From positions 47,817,785 through 47,881,784 of the forward strand of contig NC_087068.1 in assembly GCF_963678635.1 (NCBI RefSeq): a DNA stretch of 64,000 bases, written 5' to 3'. How positions within the stretch are numbered: the first letter of the stretch is position 1; each line of letters begins with the position of its first letter. The notes under the pieces are model-generated. The model had not been told where the DNA came from, made no database searches, and saw only the letters and a list, made by a program, of their open reading frames with translations. Below, in pieces: positions 54,546-64,000 of the stretch. Source of the stretch: Symsagittifera roscoffensis (taxonomy: Eukaryota > Xenacoelomorpha > Acoela > Convolutidae). Made by a program: the position numbers and the translations under genes.

Positions 54546-54801
54546 GAAAAACAGCAGCTCGGCAACTGGGAGGACAAGCGAAGAGGAGCAGCGCATTTTA
54601 AGAGAGGAAGACGCCAACAAACGCTTGCGCCAAACGGCCACTCCAGAAGCGCCGGAGATCACCATTTCCGAGTGGGCATCCAAACCCTCCGCTCCCAACA
54701 TGTCAGCGGGCGGGGGAGGAACAGGGGCAGGGGCGGGGCAAGGGGCAGGGGGCAAGTATGGGAGCACAGATGAAAAGGGTGGGGGCGAAAAACCAGAGCA
54801 G
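54546..54801 (+). CDS. Exon of probable host membrane-protein gene (charged, Gly-rich)
   Basis: A frame ends exactly on a codon boundary at a strong donor, CAG followed by GTAAGG (54,802). It encodes a Glu/Arg-rich helix (EEEQRILREEDANKRLRQ), a phrase EITISEWASKPSAPN and a Gly-rich stretch of about 20 residues. Candidate acceptors are CACAAG at 54,545 and CGCACAG at 54,500; the first has the better pyrimidine tract. The GC content stands out against the surrounding DNA. The donor phase (0) fits the last exon at 59,090. It would be the cytoplasmic part behind the transmembrane helix. The protein family is not recognised. Confidence 0.5.
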
Positions 54802-56508
54802 GTAAGGGCCATCAATGTTTTTTAATTTTTTTTCAAACTTCTCTTTTCAATTTGAGTTTTTGCTTTCCACAATTCAATTAAATTCAAATTTTAGCAATAA
54901 GGGAAGTTTTTGAAGGGTATCAATGTGGTTTTTTCTTTTTGAGCATGATGAAGAGGTCCAGCTGAATTTGTGTCCGCCAACTTCTAATCGGCGGTGAAGG
55001 TAGCTATTTTATATTTTGAGGCCAAAATTTTGTTAACTAGGGAATCGGGGGAAGGACCGAATGATAAATTGATCGAACCCTTTTAACCAATCAGAATTTA
55101 TGGCGTTCGTATTGTTTAAATAACTTTTGCACAAAACCGAAGTCATTAATAACAAAAAATTAATTATAGCTGCACATCAAAGTTCTGCTGTACAATTCGT
55201 GCAGGTATAGCCCAATTTTTTTTAATTTTAATTTTTTCTAAATCAGACTAATTTTTTTTCCAATAGCCGACTTTGGTTTTGAACCGACTTACTTTCTGCT
55301 CGGTCAATATTAGTTTTGGTGGTCTGCCCGCACCGGAATTCTATGGATAATAATCGATTATAAGTGAAAATTGTTGCCTAAAAATTTGTCCTTTTAATCC
55401 ATCATTGTTGCAAATTCAGACAAGGAAATCGGTTTTGTTGTTAGCATATTCGATTATTTCCCTAATGATACAATCCAAGAAATTCCATTATAATAGTTTA
55501 CAATAGATCATAATTATTACAATATTTTGCGAAATCATTTTGCTGCGTTGCTCGCGGCCTACCCGCAGTCTAAACCTACTCAATTTGATTTTTAATACTT
55601 GTTTACTACTAGGTTACCACCCTCACGTTTTCTCCCATCACATTACTCTCCCCAGTTTACCGACCCCGTATTTACCAACCCACGTTATCCCTCAACCCCT
55701 TTCACACCAAATTAACCCCCCCCCCCTTACCTCGCTTTTACATTTTCCGCCCCACATTCACGATTTGTCTCACACGCAATTATACTACTCCCCTCAAGTT
55801 GGTTCCTGCCCAATCCATAAGTCCCCTGTAAAAAAGAAGGGGGTAAACGCACCTAGGCAGGGGGTTAAACGGGAGTGTATACACTTGGCGGAAGAGCGAT
55901 AAGAGAGGGGTTGAACACGTAAGAGAAGGATGACAAGGGAGTTAAATTGGTTAGGGAAGAGTAAATAATCAATTTAAAAAAGTCAAAAAAATGAGAAAAA
56001 AAATTAACGCGAATTAAAATGTGAACCAAAAAACTGATAACAAAGTAACTATTTTCAAAGCCAAGAAAAACTAGTTATATCAAGCCAAATGCAACTGTTA
56101 AGTTTTGAATATATCGCACAGTATTTTTATACCGCAAATTTTAAAAATAATTTACAAAAAATAAGTTATAATCCATCATAATTGATTAAAGTCGATTGAA
56201 ATGGATTTTATTGATTTGACAAAAAATTAAATTATAACTCTTTTTAGTCAACTTTAGTTTTTGTAGAAGCTGACAATGAAAAGTCAAAAACCCTGATTAT
56301 TATCCATTTAACTACCTTCTTTAAGTTTCTATCAATTTTTTCGAAATGTTCCTGATATTTTTCATTAATCATTTTTCAAAATAATTGCTGAAAATGAAGG
56401 AAAATAGATTTCCATCAGTCAGTCACTCCTTCATGAGGGACGCCACTGGATTTCGCAATAAGACAGCATTTTTCATATTTCTTTGATCTTGTGTTTTCTT
56501 GGTGCATA
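54802..56508. other. Probable intron, repeat-rich noncoding DNA
   Basis: It starts with the donor GTAAGG. It contains ATAATCGATTATAA-type words (55,345-55,510 and 56,165-56,210), a pyrimidine-rich strand with a C run at about 55,712, and no supported gene. The 120-residue frame at 55,540 is a by-product of the C/T-rich stretch. Confidence 0.5.
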
Positions 56509-56510
56509 TA

Positions 56511-56894
56511 CAAAACAGTCCCATACAAAACAGTCCAATACAAAATAGTCCCAAAAATCATGTAATGGAGGAAAAAACAGTCCAATACAAAACAGTCCGG
56601 TTTAAGGTCGCCGGTGGGCGCGCGTCGCCGCTTTGCGGCGATAACCGGCTCTAAATTTTGTATTAAGTCCTACACTCTGTTGGCAAGCTCGCAACACGTT
56701 GGCGCGACTGCGGCGGTCACTATTCTGTTCCTCATGATTGTTGAACAAAGGACAATTCTCGGCCTGCCGGCTTGTTGAAACAATTATTAATTGGGACTGT
56801 TTTTCGGACTGTTTTGTATTGGACTGTTTCTTCGTTCATTTTCATACTTTTCCGGACTGTTTTGTATTGGACTGTTTTGTATGGGACTGTTTTG
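56511..56894. mobile_element. 384-bp MITE with TA target duplication
   Basis: The terminal inverted repeats start CAAAACAGTCCCATACAAAA on both strands and match for about 41 bp with one mismatch. TA flanks both ends (56,509-56,510 and 56,895-56,896). The repeats are themselves made of reiterated ACAAAACAGTCC units. The interior contains copy B of the short dispersed repeat. It is therefore a non-autonomous Tc1/mariner-type element, inserted in the long intron right next to the 3' end of a Tc1 transposase gene. Confidence 0.85.
56617..56730. repeat. Short dispersed repeat, copy B
   Basis: The GC-rich start (GCGCGCGTCGCCGCTTTGCG) is followed by CCGGCTCTAAATTTTGTATT and TGTTGGCAAGCTCGCAAC. It is closest to copy A over its whole length and to copy C over the right two thirds. 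It lies inside the MITE. Confidence 0.65.
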
Positions 56895-56946
56895 TACAGA
56901 CACGGCAAAGTTATCTCTTTGGAAATGATTTGTAGATCTCTATTGT

Positions 56947-57963
56947 TTATTTTCTTACCGCTGGCAAAATTACATGTTGAGATTCTTGAACATACTGAAT
57001 TAGTTCGTCTTTTGTTTTCGGATTTTTCTTCTCAACAAAGGATTTAAGCATCATCCACACATTTTCCACTGGATTAATGTCTGGAGAATTGGGTGGCCAC
57101 TGCAAAAATTGTACCGAATTTTCGGCAAAAAAATCTTTAGTTTGTCGGGAAGTATGGGGTGTGGCGCCGTCCTGCTCTAGTATCCAGCCATCGGGAAATA
57201 ATGCAGTGGCGTAAGGAATAAAGTCACCAACAATTTCGCAGTACTTGGAACTATCAATTGTACCTCTTTCGATAATTTTCATGTAAAAACCTTCACTCGA
57301 TATTGCTCCCCAGACCATAATTTTGGGTGAAAACTTCGGGAAACCTTTTCGCGGCGTTTTTCGATAAGAACTCCAAAGCTTGATTTTATTCCGATGAAGT
57401 TGGAACATGCACTCGTCAGAAAGCCAGGTTTCTCCGAAATTGAAGTTCTTCCATGTTCTGCAAAATTCGATTCTTTTTTGCTCATGGACCGGTGTGATAT
57501 TCGGGATGATTTTTGCAGTCTTTTTCTGCACGCCGGACGATTTCAGAGCTCGGAAAACTGTGGATTTACTGACGGATGTCCTAGCTAACTCGTTATAACG
57601 ATCACAGACATTTTGAGTTGATGCCGACGGAGATTTAAGCGCAATTTGACATAAGCGTTTTTTCTCATTGCCAGAAATTTGGAGAGGTCGGCCGCTTCCT
57701 TTCTTTCTTTCCAAGGTTCCCTTTTCTTCCAAGATTTTCATGTTACGTCGGAAACTACGCGGTGGCATTTTCACCCATTTCGACAGATATTCACGTTGTT
57801 TGGAGTCGTTGACATAGAAAAATTCAAGTAAATCGCGTTTCGCTTGCATTTCAAAATTTTGTGTTGAAGAATGATGTGTAGCATTTTCATTAGCTAAGTA
57901 CCTGTCAGTTGATTCACACGGCGACAAAGTCTGTTCAACTTCTTTCTTTTTTATTTTTGCCAC
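56947..57963 (-). CDS. Tc1-family transposase, apparently intact
   Basis: A 338-residue uninterrupted frame with ATG start and TAA stop, the usual length for Tc1 enzymes. Residues about 40-150 form paired helix-turn-helix DNA-binding regions, with the GRPLQIS basic hook between them. The catalytic triad is Asp183 (LSDECMF), Asp265 (EQDGATPHTS) and Glu300 (SPDINPVENVW). There are 34 residues between the last two, the DD34E spacing of Tc1. It cuts and pastes elements at TA sites. I could not find a pair of terminal inverted repeats around it; the MITE next to it has TA ends but encloses no part of the gene. Antisense to the host gene, within its intron. No introns visible. Confidence 0.9.
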   Translation of the reverse strand: MAKIKKKEVEQTLSPCESTDRYLANENATHHSSTQNFEMQAKRDLLEFFYVNDSKQREYLSKWVKMPPRSFRRNMKILEEKGTLERKKGSGRPLQISGNEKKRLCQIALKSPSASTQNVCDRYNELARTSVSKSTVFRALKSSGVQKKTAKIIPNITPVHEQKRIEFCRTWKNFNFGETWLSDECMFQLHRNKIKLWSSYRKTPRKGFPKFSPKIMVWGAISSEGFYMKIIERGTIDSSKYCEIVGDFIPYATALFPDGWILEQDGATPHTSRQTKDFFAENSVQFLQWPPNSPDINPVENVWMMLKSFVEKKNPKTKDELIQYVQESQHVILPAVRK

Positions 57964-59089
57964 ATTTTGCCAAAGTTTTCCGCTTTCGAGCTATACGCAT
58001 TTTTCAAAAATATTGCCGCGGCCATTTTTTTTGAACCAAGGTATATTAGCTCGAAAGCAGACCAAAAATTAAAATTTTTAAACCGGTTTTGCTCGACACT
58101 TGAGAATCACGACTGAAAGGGCTTTAATATGATCTAAAAACCGTAAAACTCGATATATTGTGGTAGCTGATGCATAGTGAATAGTGAAAAAAAGATTTTG
58201 GTAAAATTTTGGGACAGTTTTCAGTTTTAAAATTTTAATTTTACGAATCGTATGGAAATTTTGTCTGCCGGATACCCGGAACTTGTAATTTCATACCATA
58301 TTGTACTTCAATTTATGCTGAGCAATTTGATCGAAGGTGTTTATTCATAGGTCCTAAAATAAACAATATGGTCGCATTGGTCCCAAAAAGCAGTCGCATG
58401 ACTCTCAAAATCTTTTCAATTAGTCGAGGACTACTTTAGCCGAATTTCGCCTAGTAAACGGTCTTAAATTTCGTATAGAGTCTTACCCTCTGCTGGCAGG
58501 CTCGCAACGTTCGCAGGGTCAACTTCAGGGTCAATGGGCTAAAATGGATATGTCAAAATAGTACAAAGGGGGTCCTTTTGGGTCGGCAGAGGGTCCCTGA
58601 GAGAAGGAGAGAAGGCATCCGCCCCCACCCTAAATCCGCTACTGAATCAATCCATCTGTTCGTTGTCTCAAATTTCAACCAATCAGAGTTTTTAGGACTT
58701 ATGCGACTGATTTATTATTGTGGGTATTATGAACGTTGGGACCGATGGGAATTCATCTCTTCAAAATGAAATTTCATAAAAAAATTAAGTTTTCCCGATG
58801 ACAAAGATATTATCATTGTTTTTTTTTGGCAGTTCGGAGTAAATAGCAAAAATTTCATATGATTTAATATTTCATAACTTTATACCTTTAGTCCGAGAGC
58901 ATGAAATCAAATAAGTAGCCCCACTGTCACAAAAAGGACAATAGATAACAAAAAACAACAAAAAAATTAGTTCTGTCGTAGATCTTAGCGTATATTTTGT
59001 AGTTTTTTCAAACTGATATTTCAAAGTATTATCTGCGTTCAAAACATTTACCTTGAAGTGCCGGAATATTTTTTACCCTTGTTTTGAAG
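57964..59089. other. Probable intron with repeat fragments
   Basis: A small inverted repeat surrounds 57,978-58,066 (CCGCTTTCGAGCTATA against TAGCTCGAAAGCAG). A phrase ACTGAAAGGGCTTTAATATG near 58,110 resembles one near 31,077, marking another dispersed repeat. Copy C of the short repeat lies at 58,446-58,520. No gene is supported; the 63-residue frame at 58,578 lacks context. Confidence 0.5.
58446..58520. repeat. Short dispersed repeat, copy C
   Basis: AAACGGTCTTAAATTTCGTA and TGCTGGCAGGCTCGCAAC match copies A and B. The GC-rich left part is missing. Confidence 0.6.
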
Positions 59090-59554
59090 GAAGAGAATAA
59101 GCCTCCGACTGTGACGACTCGTGACAGCTGGAATGAGTACCCTGGAATGAGTTCAGTTAGCCTACGGACGAAAAACACGCATCAGATGAAACCAAACAGC
59201 GAAGTCAGCGACATACAGGCGGCGCAGATGAGCGAAACTCTTTCGGCTAAGCCACCGTACATGAATGAACATTCGGCTAAGCAGTCTACGCCACTGATGC
59301 AGCGACCATTAAGTGACGCCAAACTCAAGAAAGACTCTTTGAAGACTGTCACGTTTCCGCCGGAGCACAAAATAGCGGAAGCGCACAAGGACAAACCTGA
59401 AAATGAGAGCTTGGAGGTGAATTTGCCGATATCACCTTTTGTCGACAAAGAGGAGAAACATAATTCAACGGAAGTGGATATAGAACACACGAAGACACAT
59501 ATCAAAACTCCGGCCGAATCTGAAGTTCAAATCAGCATGACAAAAATTGAGTGA
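59090..59554 (+). CDS. Terminal exon of probable host membrane-protein gene
   Basis: A 154-codon frame is open from at least 59,060 to TGA at 59,552-59,554. A possible acceptor (TTTTGAAG) puts the exon start at 59,090, in phase 0 with the donor at 54,801. The protein is polar: Ser/Thr/Pro/Lys/Glu-rich with repeated SAKP/HSAKQ-like phrases, VTFPPEHK near residue 86 and a Glu-rich end. It looks like a disordered cytoplasmic tail with many possible phosphorylation sites. GC content and lack of stops set it apart from its surroundings. The acceptor is weaker than the usual TTTCAG, so the exact start is uncertain. Not recognised. Confidence 0.5.
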   Translation, partial: EENKPPTVTTRDSWNEYPGMSSVSLRTKNTHQMKPNSEVSDIQAAQMSETLSAKPPYMNEHSAKQSTPLMQRPLSDAKLKKDSLKTVTFPPEHKIAEAHKDKPENESLEVNLPISPFVDKEEKHNSTEVDIEHTKTHIKTPAESEVQISMTKIE

Positions 59555-61632
59555 AAAACGCCAAAGACAGATTGGTCGGTCACATATTTGAATACTGTTG
59601 GTATTGCCAATCTAAAGCCTAAATCAGCCAAATGAGTCATAGATGCTTATATAACACAATGTGATAGGTTATTCCCAGCCCGATGAGCGATAAGAAAGCA
59701 ATCACCAAGAGGCAATTATTAGCGATGCATCCTTTTGACAAAAAAAAACAAGAAATATCAGAAGCAAAATGGTAAAAAGTTACATAACGAGCAGTCAAAA
59801 AAGTACAACTTCATTTGTAAGACGAACTAAATTGAGCGGCTTTGGGTTGAGAGAAATTGAGCAACAATCTTGCAGAAATGAGCGAGGAACTAAATTTGAA
59901 CTATGATTTATTTGATTCCAAGTTGTTATTAAGTTTTAAAAGTGTTATAAAAAGTTACATTCAACGCGAGTTCTGTTTTTATGATAAGCTCCCAGGTCGT
60001 ACATAGTTCGAAAAAAAGCATAGTAACCAGTAACAGCGCAACTACGAAGTTTTTTGAACCCAGTTATCAATATGAAAAAAAACTATCAATATAAAAAACA
60101 TAGAAAAACAATTGAATAGATTTTGTTTTTGGTTAGGATAAGAGGGGGGGGGGGGGTATTCGGGATTCATCTTCAGTTTTTGGATTAGTAATATTTGCGG
60201 TTTCTGCGATTCGCAGAGGATCTATGAATGGATACCGTTCGTTACCTTATTTTCGAACATCATAGATTGAGTTGCTTGGTTGAGCGAAGCTCTTTCTGAC
60301 TCAGGATAGTTTTTTTGTGCCTAAAATATTCACGCATTGCAGCTAAAATTGGTCAGACTCTTGTAGACTTGATCTAGAGATCAATTTGGATATCAATTTT
60401 TTTTGTAACATAACACACTACCGTTACGAAAGATGTTATTTTACGATCTAGACCATTTAGAAGTGAGCGCTTGGCCACTATGCTTAATGCCTCTATATCA
60501 AAACGGTCTTGAAATGAACGAACAGTATCGAAGTTAAGGCTTTACACTGAGCTAATTGAGTTAGGACCGATGTGGTTATCTCATAGAGTAATTTCGGATA
60601 GGGTACACCGTCTGCTCGTCGCGCTATCTTATTTTCGGCCGGATAGATTCGTGCAACTTCTTAGTCTAATACCGATCCTAATCTTACTCTTATACTTTCT
60701 AGTCTCAGGGTGTTTAACTAGTCTCTGCTAGGCTCAATAGATCTAGGGTGTACTGGTTTGTTGCGGCTGCTGAAGTTCTCTTGGAGAGACAACTAATTTC
60801 TAAGTTAAATTCAAATCTCTCTGGTGATTAAATTACATGTAATTTCAGCACTTACAAATAAGTGGGTTGTTAGTTAGATGGATTATGATTGGTTAATAAT
60901 AAATACTTTACAGTGGTAAAATATCCAATTTATCCAATCATAAATATAGTTTAGATCAGGTTCCACCCATCCGGGTTTTACAGAGTTTTTTAGAATTATC
61001 TTTCTGCAATTCAAAGGATGGATGATGAACGTTGGTATTTGGCGAACATCATATTCTTGTCCGGTTTCTCTTGTTAAATAAGTTCCAGGACGCTGGAGTT
61101 AGGGACATCAATCGTTGTGTCGTCTTGTGACAACGACTATGTTCCCCAATGAAATCAATCTGCTTTCAAAATGGTTTGCTATGACGGGTTTTTCTGTATT
61201 ATGTCGAGAACTTGTTTTGTGTTCAACCTCGTCTGGGAATGGCGTGGAGATCGTGTGTGGAAGGGATGCCTCGTAACTCGGATCTGTACGTAAACTTGAA
61301 CATCGACGTGATCATTGGTCTAGTTCAATGAAGTCCTTTTCTGCGAAGTCAAGTCGTACTCTAAATCCTTTGAGTTGTGATTGTGGAGGGCATATCGGTT
61401 GTGGTTAGCCATTCTTGTTCGAGTGTGATGGAATCACTTTGACTTTGGATGTTCGTCTTTGTTGTTGTGTGTTGATCTATATACTGCAAGGTATGATTTA
61501 CATTTTATAAAATTTTATTAGTTCGGTTTTTTAATCATGAATTTAGTTAGTTGTTTTCACAAAAGCATTTTGTTTTAGTTTGGTTATTTTGAAAAGTTAC
61601 TCACCCTTGAGTACCTCTTATTAAAAATAGAA
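59555..61632. other. 3' flank of the host gene and intergenic DNA
   Basis: No open frame of note. A 14-base G run lies at about 60,145-60,158. From about 60,420 to 61,500 base composition changes to a GC-richer, less repetitive type with no coding frame on either strand. No AATAAA was clearly assignable to the host gene. Confidence 0.5.
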
Positions 61633-62568
61633 GTGTGGTCACAAAGCGTGGATGTAGCGCGGTGGGTTAGGACGGCTATAGAGCATGCTCAGGACGTCCT
61701 CTCTGGTGGGTTAGGCCAGGAGTGGGAGTATGATTTCGTGCGGTTTCTTTTAGAGGTCCTGTTAAGTGATAACGTTTTATGTTGGGTCTATGTTGGTCTT
61801 TCTTATGTTTCTTTGGTTGTGTCTTTTTTTCAAAAATCAAATTGTTTTTGTTATGGGTTTGTCTTGCGACTTTTTTGTGTTTTATTATTTCTTTCTTAGA
61901 CTTTATATTAGTCTTCAAAAGAATAAACTATCCAGTTTTAAACTGGGTTAATCCGGTTTGGGTATCGTTGGTTTTCTTTTCTTAGTCATGCTGTTATTTT
62001 ATGATTTATGGTGTTTAGTAAGCTGCGTTGGTTAGTTTGGTTTGGTATATAATTCCTTTCCAACCGGATTAAAGGAAAGTTTGAAACTTGTTATCGTGTG
62101 TTGGAGTTGTTGAGTGTGAAAACTTGAAACTTAAAATCATTATTTAAACAATTCTTCGTGGGCGAGCTGTGCGAGTTTGAATAGAATTCTTGTGCGAGTG
62201 AATGAAAATATCAAAAGGTTAGTACTGCATTTTCATTTTATCAATTTATTAAATAGAATTTCAATTTTACTGCTTGTTTGGGAAAATTTAAAGTTATAAA
62301 TATTCATCGTAATTAAATTTACTGCTTCATGGGGAAACAATTTATAAATAAATTTACTACATGTGGTATGAATTTTATTATATTATCTTGTGCAGAATAT
62401 TAATGAAGCTTAGAAGAATTTTGACAAGTTTATTTTTTATTTTTCTTTTCTGTTTTTTGCAGAGGATCGTGGTATGAAGACTAGAAATGTAAAAGAAACA
62501 TGAAGAAAGAATGGTTAGTACTAATTTAAATTTATTAGTTAAAAATATTTTTAAATTATACTTACCTG
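61633..62568 (+). promoter_or_regulatory. G/T-rich region with TATA box and splice-like sites on both strands
   Basis: The plus strand has TATATAA at 62,046-62,052. It has an AAAAG/GTTAGT donor near 62,218, a TTTTTTGCAG acceptor near 62,461 and an AATG/GTTAGT donor near 62,512. On the minus strand a CAG/GTAAGT donor begins at 62,565, directly behind the stop of the unknown gene, and a TTTCTAG acceptor lies near 62,482. Both sets cannot belong to one transcript, and the true orientation is undecided. The hydrophobic plus frames at 61,766-61,985 follow from T-rich composition. Confidence 0.35.
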
Positions 62569-62985
62569 TTAATCGTCAAGGAAAAAGCCGTGGGGGAAGA
62601 TGTCGTGTATTATGTCCGATGTTGTTAGTAATTTTGCTAGTATGCGAATGATGTTTTTAGTTTGGAGCAGTGGCCAAAGCAATTGAAGTGCTTTAATGGT
62701 TTTAAGTTCTTCGGTGCCTACTGCAAACTCATAAGGTGTGTTTTGAATGAGGTTATATATTTTGTGATTATATTTAGTATTGTGAATAAATATTAATATT
62801 GGGATTTCTATAGGCTGGATAAATTCATGTGGGATAAGGAAGGGTCTGGATTCTTCGGCGTTAAAGGTCTTCGTGATGGGACAAAATATATATGTTTGTG
62901 TTACTGGGTCATAATTACGGAGGATGCCGTGGAGGTTAGTATCCTTGATGCAATAGGTGAAATTTAGAAAAAATGGTGAAGTTTA
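62569..62985 (-). pseudogene. In-frame continuation of the unknown protein behind a stop codon
   Basis: Behind the TAA at 62,983-62,985 the same phase stays open for 137 more codons to TAA at 62,569-62,571. The sequence is protein-like (TYCIKDTNLHGILRNYDPV, then LKTIKALQLLWPLL and HDIFPHGFFLDD) and contains no Met, so it cannot be a separate ORF with its own ATG. The simplest reading is one protein of more than 470 residues interrupted by a single nonsense change or by a sequencing error; readthrough is a less likely option. Directly behind the final stop is a CAG/GTAAGT donor. Confidence 0.55.
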
Positions 62986-63999
62986 CTTCGAGTTAAGAAA
63001 CTGAAAATGATGGTGTTGTTGTCTTGATGGAGTATGTAAATCGAAATGATTTTGTATGAAGCGATAGTATGTATATGTATGAGTCTGTTTAGTGCGTAAC
63101 ATAATGTCGCATGAACATTGCAAATCGCGTTCATGTGGTGCAAGGAAGTGGAAGGTTAGTGAAAATAACTGAAATTTGTCAGCTTGAATATCATTTAGTG
63201 CTTCAGAAATGATGTGATCATATTTTCTATCAAAAATATTAAGTGTGAATACATATGACGTTTTGATGAAAATTTTTTCTGTTAGTTGTGGGTTACCGAA
63301 GCGGTCGTCATCTAGAAATTGGTCTTGATTAGTTCGGATGATATTATGGTCGTAATATTCTATTGTAAATTCGTTAGCACGAGGTGCAGTGAATGTTTTT
63401 AGTAATTTTTTATATCCTATATAAGTAAATTGTCTAGGTGTTAGTGTTGCGGTGAGTCTATATAGCATATCTTTATTCTTTTCTATATGGTTATGAGTAC
63501 TAGATAGTGGCAGGCAAAGGGGATTATTAAACTGGTAATATGCTGTCCAGTGAAGTGTGGGCATTAAAACATGTTCATCTTCAAAACTACGTGTGTCGTT
63601 AGTGTCGTTAGGTGTGTTTAATGTATATTGTGGGACTGAGGGTAAGGTGATTCCTAGAAAATCTTTCGTGTTGGTGTGTTGTGGGTGATTAAAATATTCG
63701 CAGGCTGTTCCGGGTTTGGTCGGGAATGGATGATTTGGGAATTTTCGTTTAAAAGTGCGATAAGCTCGGTGAGTGCTATTCGATGTTTCGGTGGATGTGG
63801 ATGATTGTGCTAATGATGCAGTGTAAGCTGAGGAGGGTGTAGGAGTAGGTGGGTTTGAGGATTCTATTGTGGATGAAATTTGATTTATGGTGAGGGTGTT
63901 AGGGTGTATTAACTGTTGTTGTAGGGTGATAAAATTATCGAGTTCCTGGGAAAATTGGGGGGTATCTGTAGAATTATTAGATGATCGGTTGGAATGAAA
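62986..63999 (-). CDS. Unknown protein, 5' part outside the window
   Basis: On the minus strand one frame is open from the right edge (63,999) to a TAA at 62,983-62,985, some 338 codons; an internal ATG lies at 63,564 but coding clearly begins earlier. The N-terminal visible 100 residues are Ser/Thr/Pro/Asn/Gln-rich and probably disordered, with a basic AYRTFKRKF block. From about residue 145 on the sequence looks folded, with alternating aromatic and charged residues (FTIEYYDHNIIRTNQDQF, then IFIKTSYVFTLNIFDRKYDH). Codons are A/C-rich. No family could be named. It could be a host gene or part of a mobile element extending to the right. Confidence 0.55.
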
Positions 64000-64000
64000 G

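Noticed and set aside
54413-54773. Alternative ORFs overlapping the 54.5-kb exon (frames starting at 54,413 and 54,474)
   Set aside because: They run through intronic-looking repeat sequence and do not end at the strong donor at 54,802.
55540-55902. 120-residue ORF
   Set aside because: It is driven by a C/T-rich low-complexity stretch; no motif, and it starts at a non-ATG codon.
61640-61720. tRNA or tRNA-derived SINE head (TAGCGCGGTGGGTTA resembles an A box)
   Set aside because: No matching B box or cloverleaf could be placed at the right distance.
61633-61985. Hydrophobic plus-strand ORFs (61,633-61,899, 61,766-61,951, 61,779-61,985)
   Set aside because: Phe/Leu/Val-rich translations in all three frames are expected from G/T-rich DNA, and none has a plausible gene structure.

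Overview
The window looks like an AT-rich, transposon-dominated stretch of an invertebrate genome, most likely a nematode and possibly Caenorhabditis-like. This is inferred from short TTTCAG-type splice acceptors, very AT-rich noncoding DNA, nematode-style gypsy elements and a Tc1-type transposase. No bacterial or organellar feature was seen, and there is no rRNA, convincing tRNA or CRISPR array.

1-20.6 kb (+): the 3' part of a very large, decayed Ty3/gypsy-like element; its 5' LTR lies outside the window. In order it holds a leader, a long coiled-coil gag, a capsid-like segment, zinc knuckles, retropepsin (DTG), reverse transcriptase (YVDD), RNase H, a long acidic linker, integrase (H2C2 and DDE) and a GPY/F module. 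About 10 kb follows that gypsy elements do not normally carry: a macrodomain-like ORF, a coiled-coil ORF running into an SGNH/GDSL hydrolase with its Ser, Asn and Asp-His blocks all visible, and about 7 kb of unrecognised protein sequence. A polypurine tract and 3' LTR with a TATA box close the element. Nearly every ORF is broken by single stops or frameshifts.

20.6-28.9 kb (-): a second, diverged, 5'-truncated copy of the same 3' module in inverted orientation, tail to tail with the first, with a rearranged, partly duplicated LTR region. Matching protein blocks in both copies show that the unrecognised module was once real coding sequence.

28.9-46.8 kb: mostly AT-rich noncoding DNA. It holds degenerate tandem arrays, a cluster of GGAATCCGC-like words, two members of a TA-flanked inverted-repeat (Tc1/mariner-type MITE) family, a 1.1-kb tandem duplication, and a 3-kb tandem duplication built on a 223-bp array.

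39.8-59.6 kb (+): scattered exons of a probable host membrane-protein gene. A 48-nt exon (39,794) and an exon at 46,792 together encode one hydrophobic helix. An exon at 54,546-54,801 and a last exon at 59,090-59,554 encode a charged, Gly-rich and Ser/Thr-rich tail. Its introns hold a complete LTR retrotransposon (47,027-54,002; near-identical LTRs, GCACT target duplication, tRNA-Ser-like primer site), a 384-bp MITE and an apparently intact Tc1-family transposase gene on the minus strand.

59.6-64.0 kb: noncoding DNA with a strong G/T bias on the plus strand, then a minus-strand unknown protein gene that runs off the right edge and carries one in-frame stop.
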